A stretch of DNA of 64,000 nucleotides from Acidiphilium iwatense (GCF_021556475.1 NZ_JAKGBZ010000009.1:49504-113503), one strand, 5' to 3'. Positions 9,606 through 18,573 are shown, counted from the stretch's first letter. Translations and numbers: made by a program. Notes: a model not told the origin generated them from the sequence alone.

Positions 9606-10379
9606 GGTTATTGCGATTGCCAACCAGAAAGGCGGCGTCGGCAAGACGACGACCGCGATCAATCTCGCGACCGCCCTGGCCGCGACCGGCGAGCGGGTGT
9701 TGGTGATCGATATGGACCCGCAGGGCAACGCCAGTACTGGGTTCGGCATCGGCGCGGATGAGCGCGGGATGGGCAGCTACGCGCTGATGACCGGCGAGGC
9801 GGCGGCGGCATCGCTGGTTTTGCCGACCGAAGTGCCGGGCTTGCTGATCATTCCGGCGACCGAGGATCTGATCGGCGCGGATATCGAGTTTTCTCAGGTG
9901 GATTCGCGGGAACGGCTGGTCGAGCGCGCGCTGGCGGAGCCGGGGCTGGCCGGCCAGTTCGGCTATGTGTTTGTCGATTGCCCACCTGGCCTCGGGCTGC
10001 TTACACTGAATGCTCTGGTTGCGGCGTCTTCGGTGCTGATTCCGCTGCAATGCGAGTTTTTCGCGCTGGAAGGGATCAGCCAGTTGACCCGCACGATCGA
10101 GCTGGTGCGGCGCACGCTGAATCCGCGCCTTGCGCTGGAAGGGGTGGTGCTGACGATGTTCGACCGGCGAAACAATCTGGCGCAGGCGGTGGCGGAGGAT
10201 GTGCGGGATTATTTCAAGCAGAGCGTGTTCGAGACCGCGATTCCGCGCAATATCCGGGTGACCGAATCGCCGAGCCACGGCAAGCCGGTGCTGCTGTATG
10301 ATTTTCGCTCGCCGGGGGCGCAGGCTTATGTCAGCCTCGCGGCGGAATTTTTGCGCCGCCAGAACCAAGAGACAAAAGT

Positions 10380-10383
<4 letters not shown>
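9547..10383 (+). CDS. parA: Chromosome partitioning ATPase ParA (Soj)
   Basis: Deviant Walker A ATPase that drives segregation of the ParB-parS complex on the nucleoid. The motif KGGVGKTT lies at residues 28-35 and Walker B (VFVDCPPGLGLL) further on. With the TTG start at 9547 it is 278 residues. The usual ParA begins only about 6-8 residues before RVIAIANQKGG, so an in-frame GTG at 9562 is an alternative. Any supportable start lies inside palindromic element 2. The stop overlaps parB by 4 bases. Confidence 0.93.
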
Positions 10384-11258
<875 letters not shown>

Positions 11259-11266
11259 GCGCGGGT

Positions 11267-11755
11267 TCAGGTTTTGTCAGCAATCGGCTTCATCATTTCC
11301 AGTCCATGTGGCGCGAAGCCAGCATCGGCATAAAAACGTTGGGCGTTGGGATTCTCCGCCAATACGTACAGCATAAGACGGTGAACGCCCCGAGCCGCGG
11401 CAATACGCTCCGCCTCGACCATAAGAGCTTTTCCGACCCCGGAACCACGCATGGCTTCCTGGATGAATAGGCTGGAAATATAACCATACGATCGCACGTC
11501 ATCTCGGATAAAAACATCGTCTTCTTCGAATAGGAGGAAGAGATGACCGACGACTCGTCCATCGAGTTCCACAACCAGCGCGCTGCCGCCCTTTGCGGCA
11601 ATATTTCTCCAGGCGCCCTCCAAAGACTCCAATGCGCCCTGATGATCAGACCGTCGATCGTCCGAGATCGCGTGTTCATATCGATTCAAACCCAGAAACT
11701 GCGACAACAGGGCATCATGATCGTCTGGAGCGGCGGGGCGAATGAGGAGGGACAT
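11267..11755 (-). CDS. GNAT family N-acetyltransferase
   Basis: Acetyl-CoA-dependent acetyltransferase of 162 residues with unknown substrate. The acetyl-CoA loop is visible as EAMRGSGVGKALMVEAERIA, followed by the usual late segment AENPNAQRFYADAGF. It converges on parB with an 8-base gap. Its base composition is less GC-rich than the surrounding housekeeping genes, which hints at separate acquisition. Confidence 0.82.
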   Translation of the reverse strand: MSLLIRPAAPDDHDALLSQFLGLNRYEHAISDDRRSDHQGALESLEGAWRNIAAKGGSALVVELDGRVVGHLFLLFEEDDVFIRDDVRSYGYISSLFIQEAMRGSGVGKALMVEAERIAAARGVHRLMLYVLAENPNAQRFYADAGFAPHGLEMMKPIADKT

Positions 11756-11780
11756 GGCTTCAAATAAGATGACAGACGGT

Positions 11781-11888
11781 TCAGGCCGAGGGTATGAGCG
11801 TTACGTTGGCGCGGAGCCAGTCGGCCAATCGCCCGAACTCGAACGTGTCGGCCTGATAAAGACCGATGATGAATGCATTGTCCGTCAT
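11781..11888 (-). CDS. Tiny hypothetical ORF, 35 residues, coupled to upstream micro-ORF
   Basis: Short ORF starting MTDNAFIIGLYQADTFEFGR and ending TLIPSA. Its ATG overlaps the stop of the preceding 41-residue ORF (ATGA), a layout common in real coupled genes. I do not recognise a family. It may be the stub of a once longer gene. It belongs to the series cbpA, cbpM, micro-ORF, micro-ORF. Confidence 0.35.
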   Translation of the reverse strand: MTDNAFIIGLYQADTFEFGRLADWLRANVTLIPSA

Positions 11889-12010
11889 TCGGTCAATTTC
11901 TTGTAAAGCGGCCCGAATTTTCCGTGGCTCGCCTGATAAGCGGCCATGATATCGGCGCGGGGTCTACCCTGCTTGCGCTTTTCGATCAGATCGCGGGTTT
12001 GGGATGTCAC
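11885..12010 (-). CDS. Tiny hypothetical ORF, 41 residues, behind cbpM
   Basis: Short basic ORF with a GTG start 5 bases after the cbpM stop, beginning VTSQTRDLIEKRKQGRPRAD and ending PLYKKLTE. It is rich in K and R and helix-forming residues, as in small DNA-binding or antitoxin-like proteins, but no family is recognised. The tight spacing to cbpM and the ATGA overlap with the next micro-ORF argue that it is translated. Confidence 0.4.
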   Translation of the reverse strand: MTSQTRDLIEKRKQGRPRADIMAAYQASHGKFGPLYKKLTE

Positions 12011-12015
12011 GGGGG

Positions 12016-12339
12016 TCAGAGTTTGGCGAGGTGGTCGGCGAGGGTTCGGCGAAGGTCGTCCGGTGCGGTGCGGGCGATGGCGTCGCCGAGTTCGGCGATG
12101 CGGCGGCGCAGATCATAGAGCTGGTCGAGCAGCGAGAGAACGACGGGGAGCGCGTCCTCGTTGACCTGAAGATCGTCGCGCAATTCACGGATCAGGCGGA
12201 CCCGCGCGACATCGATGTCGCGGAAGACGTAGTGCCCGGCATCGCGGTCGGGCCGGACCCATTGATTGCCGATCCAGCGTTCGATGTCCTGCCGGTGCAG
12301 GCCGGGAAGCCGGGTGATGAGAACCTCGATGGTGATCAT
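12016..12339 (-). CDS. cbpM: Chaperone modulator CbpM
   Basis: MerR-like small protein (107 residues) that in known systems binds and inhibits the DnaJ-like co-chaperone CbpA. Visible are an N-terminal winged-helix-like segment (VLITRLPGLHRQDIERWI), the RDIDVARVRLIRELRDDLQV helix typical of the family, and a C-terminal helical region. The start overlaps the cbpA stop (ATGA), consistent with coupled synthesis of inhibitor and target. Confidence 0.85.
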   Translation of the reverse strand: MITIEVLITRLPGLHRQDIERWIGNQWVRPDRDAGHYVFRDIDVARVRLIRELRDDLQVNEDALPVVLSLLDQLYDLRRRIAELGDAIARTAPDDLRRTLADHLAKL

Positions 12340-13262
12340 GGGCCTGGCTCCATCGCCGCGCGCGGATTGGCGGGGTGTTCGGGCTTCCAGTCGCGCAGAA
12401 AGGCTTCGAGCGCGGCGTCGGGCTGGCCCACGACGACGCGCAGCGTGGCGTAGAGATCGCCCTCGCTTTGGCCGGCATGGGCGGGAACGCCACGGCCGCG
12501 CAGGCGAAGCTCGGTGCCGGTATCCGAATGGGGCGGCACGCGCATCCGCACCTTGCCGCCGGGGGTGGGGATTTCGACCGGACCGCCGAGCACGGCTTCG
12601 GCGAGAGTGACCGGCAGGTCGAGCCGGATATCGTTGCCGTCGCGCCGGAAGATCGGGTGCGGGGCGATGTGGATTTCGATCAGCGCGTCGCCCGAGGGAC
12701 CGCCGTTCCAGCCGGCGGTACCCTGGCCGCGCAGGCGAAGGATCTGGCCGTCCTCGGTGCCGGGCGGGATGCGGACGTCGAGGGTGCGGCCATCCGGCAG
12801 GGTGAGGCGGGTGGTGGCGCCGTTGACCGCATCGAGAAAGCCGGTGGGCAGGGTGTAGCGCTCGTCCTGGCCGCGAAGAGGACTATCGGTGCGAGGCCGG
12901 GCGCCGGCGCCGAACATGGTGCCGAAGATGGATTCGATGTCTTCGGCGCTCCAGGCGGTTTGTTGCGGGCCGGACGGGCCGTAGCGGCGGCCGGGTTCGG
13001 CCTCGGCGTAGTCGCGGTATGAGGGATGCTGAGGACGTTCCTGGCCCTGGGCGTCGATTTCGCCACGATCGAAGCGGGCGCGCTTTTCGGGATCGGAGAG
13101 GATTTCGTTGGCGGCGGTGACGGCTTTGAACCGGGCCTCGGCCTGGGCGTTGCCGGGGTTGAGGTCGGGGTGGTGCGCCTTGGCGAGCTTGCGGAAGGCA
13201 CGGCGGATATCGTCCTGGCTGGCATCGCGCGCGACGCCGAGAGTTTGGTAGGGATCGTCCAC
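12336..13262 (-). CDS. cbpA: DnaJ-like curved-DNA-binding co-chaperone CbpA
   Basis: Class B J-domain protein of 308 residues. The J domain carries the invariant HPD at residues 31-33, followed by a Gly/Pro-rich linker and two C-terminal substrate-binding domains (DVRIPPGTEDGQILRLRGQG, EVPTPGG-like EIPTPGGKVRMRVPP). The zinc-finger cysteines of DnaJ are absent, as expected for CbpA. It heads the operon with cbpM. No heat-shock promoter could be identified confidently. Confidence 0.9.
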   Translation of the reverse strand: MDDPYQTLGVARDASQDDIRRAFRKLAKAHHPDLNPGNAQAEARFKAVTAANEILSDPEKRARFDRGEIDAQGQERPQHPSYRDYAEAEPGRRYGPSGPQQTAWSAEDIESIFGTMFGAGARPRTDSPLRGQDERYTLPTGFLDAVNGATTRLTLPDGRTLDVRIPPGTEDGQILRLRGQGTAGWNGGPSGDALIEIHIAPHPIFRRDGNDIRLDLPVTLAEAVLGGPVEIPTPGGKVRMRVPPHSDTGTELRLRGRGVPAHAGQSEGDLYATLRVVVGQPDAALEAFLRDWKPEHPANPRAAMEPGP

Positions 13263-13348
13263 GGTTGCTCCTCATCGGTTCGCGACGCGCCGATGGATGT
13301 AATCATGGCTAAGCGGTGGTGTCACGGGGTGGAGCTGGTGATTGATTT

Positions 13349-13454
13349 AGAGCGTGATCGGTTCAAGCCGATCACGCTCTACTCATATTTTGGCGAGCAA
13401 GTTGGCCGGTTTTGATCGAACCCCATGGTTCAATCAAAACCTACCCTGCTCTAG
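13349..13454. repeat. Two-hairpin intergenic repeat, copy 1
   Basis: First hairpin: AGAGCGTGATCGG (13349-13361) and its complement (13368-13380) around a 6-base loop. Then a conserved TTTTGGCGAGCAAGTT segment, a second hairpin with arms GGTTTTGATCGAACC (13408-13422) and 13427-13441 with one mismatch, and a terminal CTGCTCTAG. A related layout recurs near 47914, so this is a dispersed element and not a gene-specific terminator. Confidence 0.65.
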
Positions 13455-13520
13455 CCGCGGCGCGTGCCTTCGATCGCTCCGGTGCGGTGACCGTGGACGT
13501 GTGGACGCCATGATTATATA

Positions 13521-13530
13521 TGCATATGCA
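13521..13530. promoter_or_regulatory. Palindrome upstream of marR, possible autoregulatory operator
   Basis: TGCATATGCA is a perfect 10-base palindrome in an AT-rich stretch ending 10 bases before the marR ATG. MarR proteins usually bind palindromes in their own promoters. A related GCATAT-centred sequence lies downstream of marR, before the membrane protein gene. Confidence 0.4.
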
Positions 13531-13540
13531 GGGAGACGCG

Positions 13541-14062
13541 ATGATCGTCAGCGATTCCGATGATGCGCCGTGGGTGTCGATTCCCGCCTCGGATAGGCGG
13601 ATGATCGGCGGGGTGGATATCCGCGATGTCGCTGGATGCACCTGTTTGCGGCTGCGCCGCGCGGGCCGAATGGCGACACAGATTTTCGACGCCCATCTTC
13701 AGCCGGTTGGGCTGACGGTCGGCCAGTTCGGCGTCATGGCGCAGGTTTACGGCTGTTCGCTGTGGCGCCCGCCGATGACCATGAAGGAGCTGTCGACCAT
13801 CGTCGGCATGGACCCGACAACCCTCAACCGAACGTTGAAGCCGCTTGAGGCCCAGGACCTTGTCCGCATCGAGCCGGATCGCCGCGACCGTCGCGCACGG
13901 TGTATCCGCTTGACGATGTCCGGGCGAGACCGTCTTGCCCAGGCCATGCCGTTATGGCGAGCGGCCGATGACGAGCTGCACCGGACGGTGGGCGCCGAGG
14001 CCACTCTGGCGCTGAGCGGCCTGCTCAGTCTGGCGGGCGAAAAGCTGCGCAAGCCCGAATAA
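13541..14062 (+). CDS. MarR family transcriptional regulator
   Basis: Winged-helix regulator of about 173 residues. The core is GLTVGQFGVMAQVYG, the recognition region MKELSTIVGMDPTTLNRTLKPLEAQDLV, and the wing DRRDRRARCIRLTMSGRD, the last being a hallmark of MarR. The start at 13541 is preferred because GGGAGA precedes it by 4 bases; an in-frame ATG at 13520 lacks such a site. It probably controls itself and the membrane protein 175 bases downstream. Confidence 0.87.
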   Translation: MIVSDSDDAPWVSIPASDRRMIGGVDIRDVAGCTCLRLRRAGRMATQIFDAHLQPVGLTVGQFGVMAQVYGCSLWRPPMTMKELSTIVGMDPTTLNRTLKPLEAQDLVRIEPDRRDRRARCIRLTMSGRDRLAQAMPLWRAADDELHRTVGAEATLALSGLLSLAGEKLRKPE

Positions 14063-14100
14063 AATAATAGTTCTGGACGGGGGAACTGGCCCAGGCTATT

Positions 14101-14116
14101 AGCTGCATATACAGCT
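14101..14116. promoter_or_regulatory. Near-palindrome downstream of marR
   Basis: AGCTGCATATACAGCT is a 16-base inverted repeat with one mismatched pair of positions. It shares the GCATAT core with the palindrome before marR and lies upstream of the membrane protein gene. It is a candidate second site for the same regulator, or part of a short hairpin after marR. Confidence 0.3.
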
Positions 14117-14237
14117 TTTTAGGGGCTGCATGCCGTCTGGCTGAATCAGCCATCGGTACTGGCTCCGGCGGATCAACGCGCAACGAGAGACGGATGCCGG
14201 GTGGCCCAGGCGTTCGCCGCGGGCAAGGAGGGCGGGC

Positions 14238-14750
14238 ATGCTGGTGAAAAACATCTTCCTGATCGACATGGCGCTGGGCTATCTCGCCTGGGCGTTGTGC
14301 ATCGCGACTTACGTCTGGCCGCGGCTGCGGGCGATGGATCGGGTCGAGGCGCAGCGCGCTATCGCCACGCTGCACAGTTTCCGTTTCTTCGGCCTGGTCT
14401 TTCTGCTGCCCGGATTCGTCGGGCCGAACCTGCCGGCGGCCTTCGCGACGCCGGCGGCTTACGGCGATTTCGCCACCGCGCTGCTCGCAATCCTCGCGCT
14501 GCTGACGGTGCGCGTGCGCTTCCTGTTCTGGCCGCTGGTCTGGGCGTTCAATCTGGTCGGCCTCGCCGACCTCATTATGGCCACGGTGCACGCGATCGGC
14601 CTGGATCTGCCGTCAGTGGCCGGCCAGCTCGGGGCGGGTTACGCGATCCTCATTCTCTACGTACCTGCGCTTTTCTGGACGCACCTCCTCGCGTTCTGGC
14701 TGCTGCTGCGACCCGCGCGCGCGCCGAGGTTGATCGCCGCGACTGAATAA
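14238..14750 (+). CDS. Hypothetical integral membrane protein
   Basis: 170 residues with about five hydrophobic segments (MALGYLAWALCIATYVWP, FRFFGLVFLLPGFVG, TALLAILALLTVRV, FLFWPLVWAFNLVGLADLIM, AILILYVPALFWTHLLAFWLLL). No catalytic motif is visible and I do not recognise a named family. The start has a good AGGAGG site 7-8 bases upstream. Its position behind marR suggests MarR control. Confidence 0.7.
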   Translation: MLVKNIFLIDMALGYLAWALCIATYVWPRLRAMDRVEAQRAIATLHSFRFFGLVFLLPGFVGPNLPAAFATPAAYGDFATALLAILALLTVRVRFLFWPLVWAFNLVGLADLIMATVHAIGLDLPSVAGQLGAGYAILILYVPALFWTHLLAFWLLLRPARAPRLIAATE

Positions 14751-14810
14751 CCGAGAACGGTGTGACGGGCGGGCTGAAACTGACCCGGTCGGTTTGGATC
14801 TGACCCACTG

Positions 14811-15776
14811 CTAATTTTTCTGCAAGCGGCACATGAAATCGTATGATATGCCGTTTTTGGCTGGGTTCCTGACCTTCTGAGGATGCACGGGACAGTCGCG
14901 ATACCCGCTCTTGCGAAGAATTATGTCCGCCAAAAGCTCGCGTGATTCCTGCATGACGGTGTCTGTCATGGAAAAGGTTTGTCTGGTGCCATTGACGTAT
15001 ATCCGGGCGCCGCTCGGGATTGATTCGAGCCGGATCAATTCAGGGGGAGACGGTTCGAGGGAACACTTGATGCACAGCAGCAATGTGAACCATCCTCTAT
15101 CGACTGTTTTCCTATATATTCCCGGAGTCGCTTGCGCATTCAGGGCCTCAACGTAGGTCTTCGTTGAATGCTGATGCGCGAGACTCGTGAACGGGCGGTA
15201 AAAGCGTCCATTGCGCTCAAGTACGAGTGGAATCACTCGGTTGCGAGTCATTCCCTTTTCCGTGGCCATCGTGAAATCGGTGAGGGCCGCAAATGGCGCG
15301 GCTGGGAGCGACAGATGATATACGCCTTCGCGTGGCGAGATCGTCGTCTTGGCGTGGATAAGTTTCTTGAGAAGAACAGCGTGCCCCCGGAGATGGAGAT
15401 CAAGCTTGGGGTCGTACGGGAACATGGTTAGATCGAGAGATTCCGTCTGGATCACAAGTTTTTCGGAGCGGCCCGGAGTGATGTCGATTTTGTAGATTGG
15501 CCTTTCGACGAGTTGCGGAATCCCGATATCTATGTGCAGCGCCTTCGTATTGCGTCGTATGACGAATTCCGACGGTAACAGCGCGCGAAGCTTGCCGCCG
15601 ACATAGATCATCGGAAGCGGCAGATGCCCTTCATTCTGAAGAAAAGCAGCGAGTTTCCGTTGCCTTGCGAATCCGGTCCAATCGAGATTGATCGATAGCG
15701 TCAAGGGTGTTTCCGCCGCACGCGCGGGTGGCAATAGTGCGAGAGCGACGCAGACCGCAAATACAAAATTACGCAT
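14811..15776 (-). CDS. Secreted PEGA-domain protein
   Basis: 321 residues starting at the ATG whose product begins MRNFVFAVCVALALLPPARA, a clear signal peptide, so the protein is probably periplasmic or surface-exposed. A PEGA-like segment, SIPSGARIYVNGT, lies near residues 251-263; such domains are short beta sandwiches of surface proteins. The rest is unrecognised. The start overlaps the stop of the upstream membrane protein gene by 8 bases. Codon use is much less GC-biased than the neighbours, consistent with acquired DNA. Confidence 0.7.
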   Translation of the reverse strand: MRNFVFAVCVALALLPPARAAETPLTLSINLDWTGFARQRKLAAFLQNEGHLPLPMIYVGGKLRALLPSEFVIRRNTKALHIDIGIPQLVERPIYKIDITPGRSEKLVIQTESLDLTMFPYDPKLDLHLRGHAVLLKKLIHAKTTISPREGVYHLSLPAAPFAALTDFTMATEKGMTRNRVIPLVLERNGRFYRPFTSLAHQHSTKTYVEALNAQATPGIYRKTVDRGWFTLLLCIKCSLEPSPPELIRLESIPSGARIYVNGTRQTFSMTDTVMQESRELLADIILRKSGYRDCPVHPQKVRNPAKNGISYDFMCRLQKN

Positions 15777-16245
15777 TGTCTTCTTTTGGGGTGACAATTT
15801 TCTTGCGGTTGTCAATAAAGATCGTGGAAATAAAGAAGGCAACAAAAATTGCGGCGATGATGAGAGTCAACGCCTGAAAATAATAGTCATGCAAATGTCG
15901 ATAATCAAATGCACCACCCACCAACTGAGCGGCAATTTCCAAATGACCGAAATATGCATAGAACAATGACACACCACTGGAAAGGGAGAAGAGAAGAAGT
16001 GTTAAATACTGAAGGCAACGTATACAACCGGAAGTTGCCAGTCTGTCCTTGGCAAAATATCCAACGAGCGCGAAGAGCGCTAGGTCGAGCGTGACCATGA
16101 AGTCGATTAGATGTTCGAAAACGCCCGGTACCATTACCTGAAAGTCGCCACCGGTAACATCGGCGCGGGCAGGAAAGACAAAGACAAGGGAAAGCAGAGC
16201 GATGCCGATAATAACGGATACCAAACGCTCTGGCCGGGGGTGCAT
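15769..16245 (-). CDS. Hypothetical membrane protein paired with PEGA protein
   Basis: 158 residues. An N-terminal hydrophobic stretch resembling a signal or anchor (SVIIGIALLSLVFVFPARA) is followed by about three further membrane segments (LIDFMVTLDLALFALVGYFA, LQYLTLLLFSLSSGVSLFYAYFG, FQALTLIIAAIFVAFFISTI) and a lysine-rich tail. No family is recognised. It leads a two-gene unit with the PEGA gene and shares its lower GC content. Confidence 0.65.
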   Translation of the reverse strand: MHPRPERLVSVIIGIALLSLVFVFPARADVTGGDFQVMVPGVFEHLIDFMVTLDLALFALVGYFAKDRLATSGCIRCLQYLTLLLFSLSSGVSLFYAYFGHLEIAAQLVGGAFDYRHLHDYYFQALTLIIAAIFVAFFISTIFIDNRKKIVTPKEDNA

Positions 16246-16526
16246 CTAGGTGATGTAACTCCGTTGTTCGCCTATTGTGAATCCGGGCAGGCCAAAAAGG
16301 AGGCTGGACGTTTCGAAAACGAAAATCCAGATTCGATGCGGAGTCAAGCGCATTTTTCCGATTCGGACATTTCTCATCATTGAAAATAGAACGATACTCG
16401 AATCATTACTCGAAGGTCACCACAAAGGGATATTTCGGGGATTATGAATGAACCCCGCACTGTCGCCTTTATAGTTCGATGATGATGCCGCACGGGTTCG
16501 CGCGCTCCGCCTCGACTCTTCCCGCC
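16246..16526. other. AT-richer intergenic region upstream of the membrane/PEGA pair
   Basis: No gene was found. On the minus strand a TTGACT hexamer (about 16345) and an inverted repeat around 16311-16337 (CTGGA and TTTCG arms facing CGAAA and TCCAG) could form a promoter and operator for the membrane/PEGA operon. No firm -10 box could be chosen. Confidence 0.3.
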
Positions 16527-17153
16527 TCAACTCTTCCGCATCACCGCGAAGGCGAAGTTTGGGCCGGCGCCGCGATACAGTGCCTGGTCGACCCACAGCA
16601 TGGCGAGGGGTTCGAGCAGGCGGGCGATGCGGAGCGGGCCGGCGTCGATCGGCTCGAAGCCGAGGTCTCGGGCCAAGGTCATGACCGACGGTTTACGGTC
16701 CGCGTCGTCGCCGGCGACGAACATCGCGGGCGCGGTTCCGTAGCCGGAGAGATCCGCCATGTTGGCGGCGCCGGTGGTGTTGAACGCCTTGAACACCGAG
16801 GCGCCCTTCGCCCACTGGGCGACCAGCTCGCCGCCGGAGCGGTCATGGCCCAGGGCGAGGCGGAGTCCCTCCGCGGTCATTTCGAGCGGGTTGGTGCAGT
16901 CGATGACGATCCGGCCGGACAGATCGCCGAGATCGCGGATCGCGGCCTCGGTCGCTGGCCAGGGGGTGGCGAGCACGACCGCCGCGGCGCTCGCCGCCGC
17001 CTCGGCGGGCGTTGCGAGGCGATTCGCCGGCAGGTCGCGGTATTTCGGATCGGCCGGCGCGCGCACGCCGAAGCGCACGTCGTGGCGGCGCTTCAGCCAT
17101 CCGTTGCCCAGGGCGGCGCCGACATTGCCCGCGCCGATGATCGCGATCCGCAT
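16527..17153 (-). CDS. NADPH-dependent F420 reductase-type oxidoreductase
   Basis: 208-residue Rossmann protein with the nucleotide-binding motif IIGAGNVGAALG at residues 5-16. The order of motifs (VVLATPWPATEAAI, RIVIDCTNPLEM, VFKAFNTTGAANM) matches the NADP oxidoreductase/coenzyme F420 reductase domain family, often annotated as NAD(P)-binding or NADPH-dependent F420 reductase in non-F420 organisms. Physiological substrate unknown. The upstream GNAT gene ends 55 bases away in the same direction. Confidence 0.82.
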   Translation of the reverse strand: MRIAIIGAGNVGAALGNGWLKRRHDVRFGVRAPADPKYRDLPANRLATPAEAAASAAAVVLATPWPATEAAIRDLGDLSGRIVIDCTNPLEMTAEGLRLALGHDRSGGELVAQWAKGASVFKAFNTTGAANMADLSGYGTAPAMFVAGDDADRKPSVMTLARDLGFEPIDAGPLRIARLLEPLAMLWVDQALYRGAGPNFAFAVMRKS

Positions 17154-17208
17154 GGTTCCGCTCCTTCGCCTGTCGCGGCGCCGACCTTAACGGGCCGGCG
17201 CGCCGGAT

Positions 17209-17928
17209 TCACGTTAAAACCGTATCCCGGAAGGCGGCGAGCCTGGCGCGCTGGGTGTCGTCGGGAGAAAAATTGTCGGGCGCGAGCCAGGCTTCGAAGG
17301 CAGCGCGGATCGCGGGAAATTCGCCGTCGATGATCGAGAACCAGGCGGTGTCGCGGTTGCGGCCCTTGGTGACCATCGCCTGACGGAAAATCCCCTCGAA
17401 GCGGAAGCCGTAGCGCGCGGCGGCGGCGCGGGAGGGTGCGTTCAGCGCGTCGCATTTCCACTCGTAGCGGCGGTAGCCGAGTTCGTCGAAGACGCGGCGC
17501 ATCATGAGGAACATCGCCTCGGTCCCTGCCCGGTTGCGCATCAGGGCGCGGGAGAAATTGATCGAGCCGATCTCGATCGATCCGTTCGCGGGGTCGATCC
17601 GCATATAGGAGGCGAGGCCCAGGGCGCGGCCGGTGGCGTGGTCGACGATGGCGAAGGTGATCAGGTCCTCGGCTGAAGCCGCGCGCTCGATCTCATGGTC
17701 GAATGCAACGCGGTCGGCGGGCCGTTCGGTCCAGAGATAGGTCCAGTCCCGGTCGTCGGGCGCGGCCAGGAAGGACGCGAACAGATCGTTAGAGTGGCGG
17801 GCGGGGTCGAGCGGTTCGACGGCGCAGTAACGCCCGGTCATCGGTGTGCGCGGCGGGGCGATGCGCGGCGTCCAGTCCGGCAGGGGCGCGCCGATCGGCT
17901 GGCCGTAATGGTTGGTGCGATGGGTCAT
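17209..17928 (-). CDS. GNAT family N-acetyltransferase, RimJ/RimL type
   Basis: 239-residue acetyltransferase of the RimJ/RimL-like group. Visible are the early LWTERPADRVAFDHEIE region, the beta4 segment GSIEIGSINFSRALMRNRAGTE and the late WKCDALNAPSRAAAARYGFRFEGIFRQ. Such proteins acetylate ribosomal or other N termini, or small amines; the target here is unknown. The ATG ending at 17928 begins with MTHRTNHYGQPIG, the usual family start. Confidence 0.85.
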   Translation of the reverse strand: MTHRTNHYGQPIGAPLPDWTPRIAPPRTPMTGRYCAVEPLDPARHSNDLFASFLAAPDDRDWTYLWTERPADRVAFDHEIERAASAEDLITFAIVDHATGRALGLASYMRIDPANGSIEIGSINFSRALMRNRAGTEAMFLMMRRVFDELGYRRYEWKCDALNAPSRAAAARYGFRFEGIFRQAMVTKGRNRDTAWFSIIDGEFPAIRAAFEAWLAPDNFSPDDTQRARLAAFRDTVLT

Positions 17929-17973
17929 GACGGCGAGGATAACGGCAATGTTTGCGGCCGCCAACCCGCGCGC

Positions 17974-18013
17974 ATACCAAATCTCATGAGTCGGGGCTCG
18001 TGAGATTTGGTAT
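17974..18013. terminator. 17-bp hairpin between osmC and GNAT gene
   Basis: Arms ATACCAAATCTCATGAG (17974-17990) and 17997-18013 are complementary at 16 of 17 positions around a 6-base loop. The right arm touches the osmC stop. There is no U-tract, so it may be a repeat element or an RNA-stabilising structure as easily as a terminator. Confidence 0.4.
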
Positions 18014-18492
18014 TAGCCGGGAGCGACGATGATGGTGGGGTCGTGGCGGATCGGGGTTTTGAGCGAGCGGGCGATGAAGCAGTGCTCGTTGGCCTCGTGG
18101 TGGAGCGCGCGGGCGGTTTCGGGGTTTGAATCGGCGGCGATGGTGACGGTGGGGCGGAGCAGGATGCCGGCGAACTGGCCGGCGCCGGAGGGTTCCTCCT
18201 CCATCGTGGCTTCGGCGGCGTCCTCATAGGCGAGGACGGTGACGCCGGCGACGGCGCAGAGATGCAGATACCAGAGCTGGTGGCAGGCGGAAGCCGAGGC
18301 GAGCAGCAGCTCCTCGGGGTTCCAGCGCGCGGGGTCGCCGCGAAACGCCGGGTCGGACGAGGCGAGGATGGCGGGCTTGCCGGCGGCGGCGATCTCGTGG
18401 TCGCGCGCGTAGCCGCGATAGCTCCGGGTCCCCTGCCCGGTATTGCCGGTCCAGCGCAGATTTGTGCGGTAGTGATGGGTTTTCGTTGGCAT
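18013..18492 (-). CDS. OsmC/Ohr family peroxiredoxin
   Basis: 159-residue thiol peroxidase of the OsmC family, detoxifying organic hydroperoxides. The two conserved redox cysteines are C70 in LLASASACHQLW and C138 in ANEHCFIARSL. The N-terminal HYRTNLRWTGNTGQGTRSY is characteristic of the YhfA/OsmC-like group. Single-gene unit on the minus strand, ended by the hairpin that follows. Confidence 0.88.
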   Translation of the reverse strand: MPTKTHHYRTNLRWTGNTGQGTRSYRGYARDHEIAAAGKPAILASSDPAFRGDPARWNPEELLLASASACHQLWYLHLCAVAGVTVLAYEDAAEATMEEEPSGAGQFAGILLRPTVTIAADSNPETARALHHEANEHCFIARSLKTPIRHDPTIIVAPG

Positions 18493-18573
18493 GGCGGCTC
18501 TCCGGCGGTCGATGCTATAGGCGATCGGATCCGGCCCTGCTTAACGCGGGGTTCCAATCCTGACGAGGCCGAG

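Noticed and set aside
14751..14810. CTGACCC-rich sequence resembling the end of an insertion sequence
   Set aside because: No transposase, no second end and no target duplication could be found nearby; too short to call.
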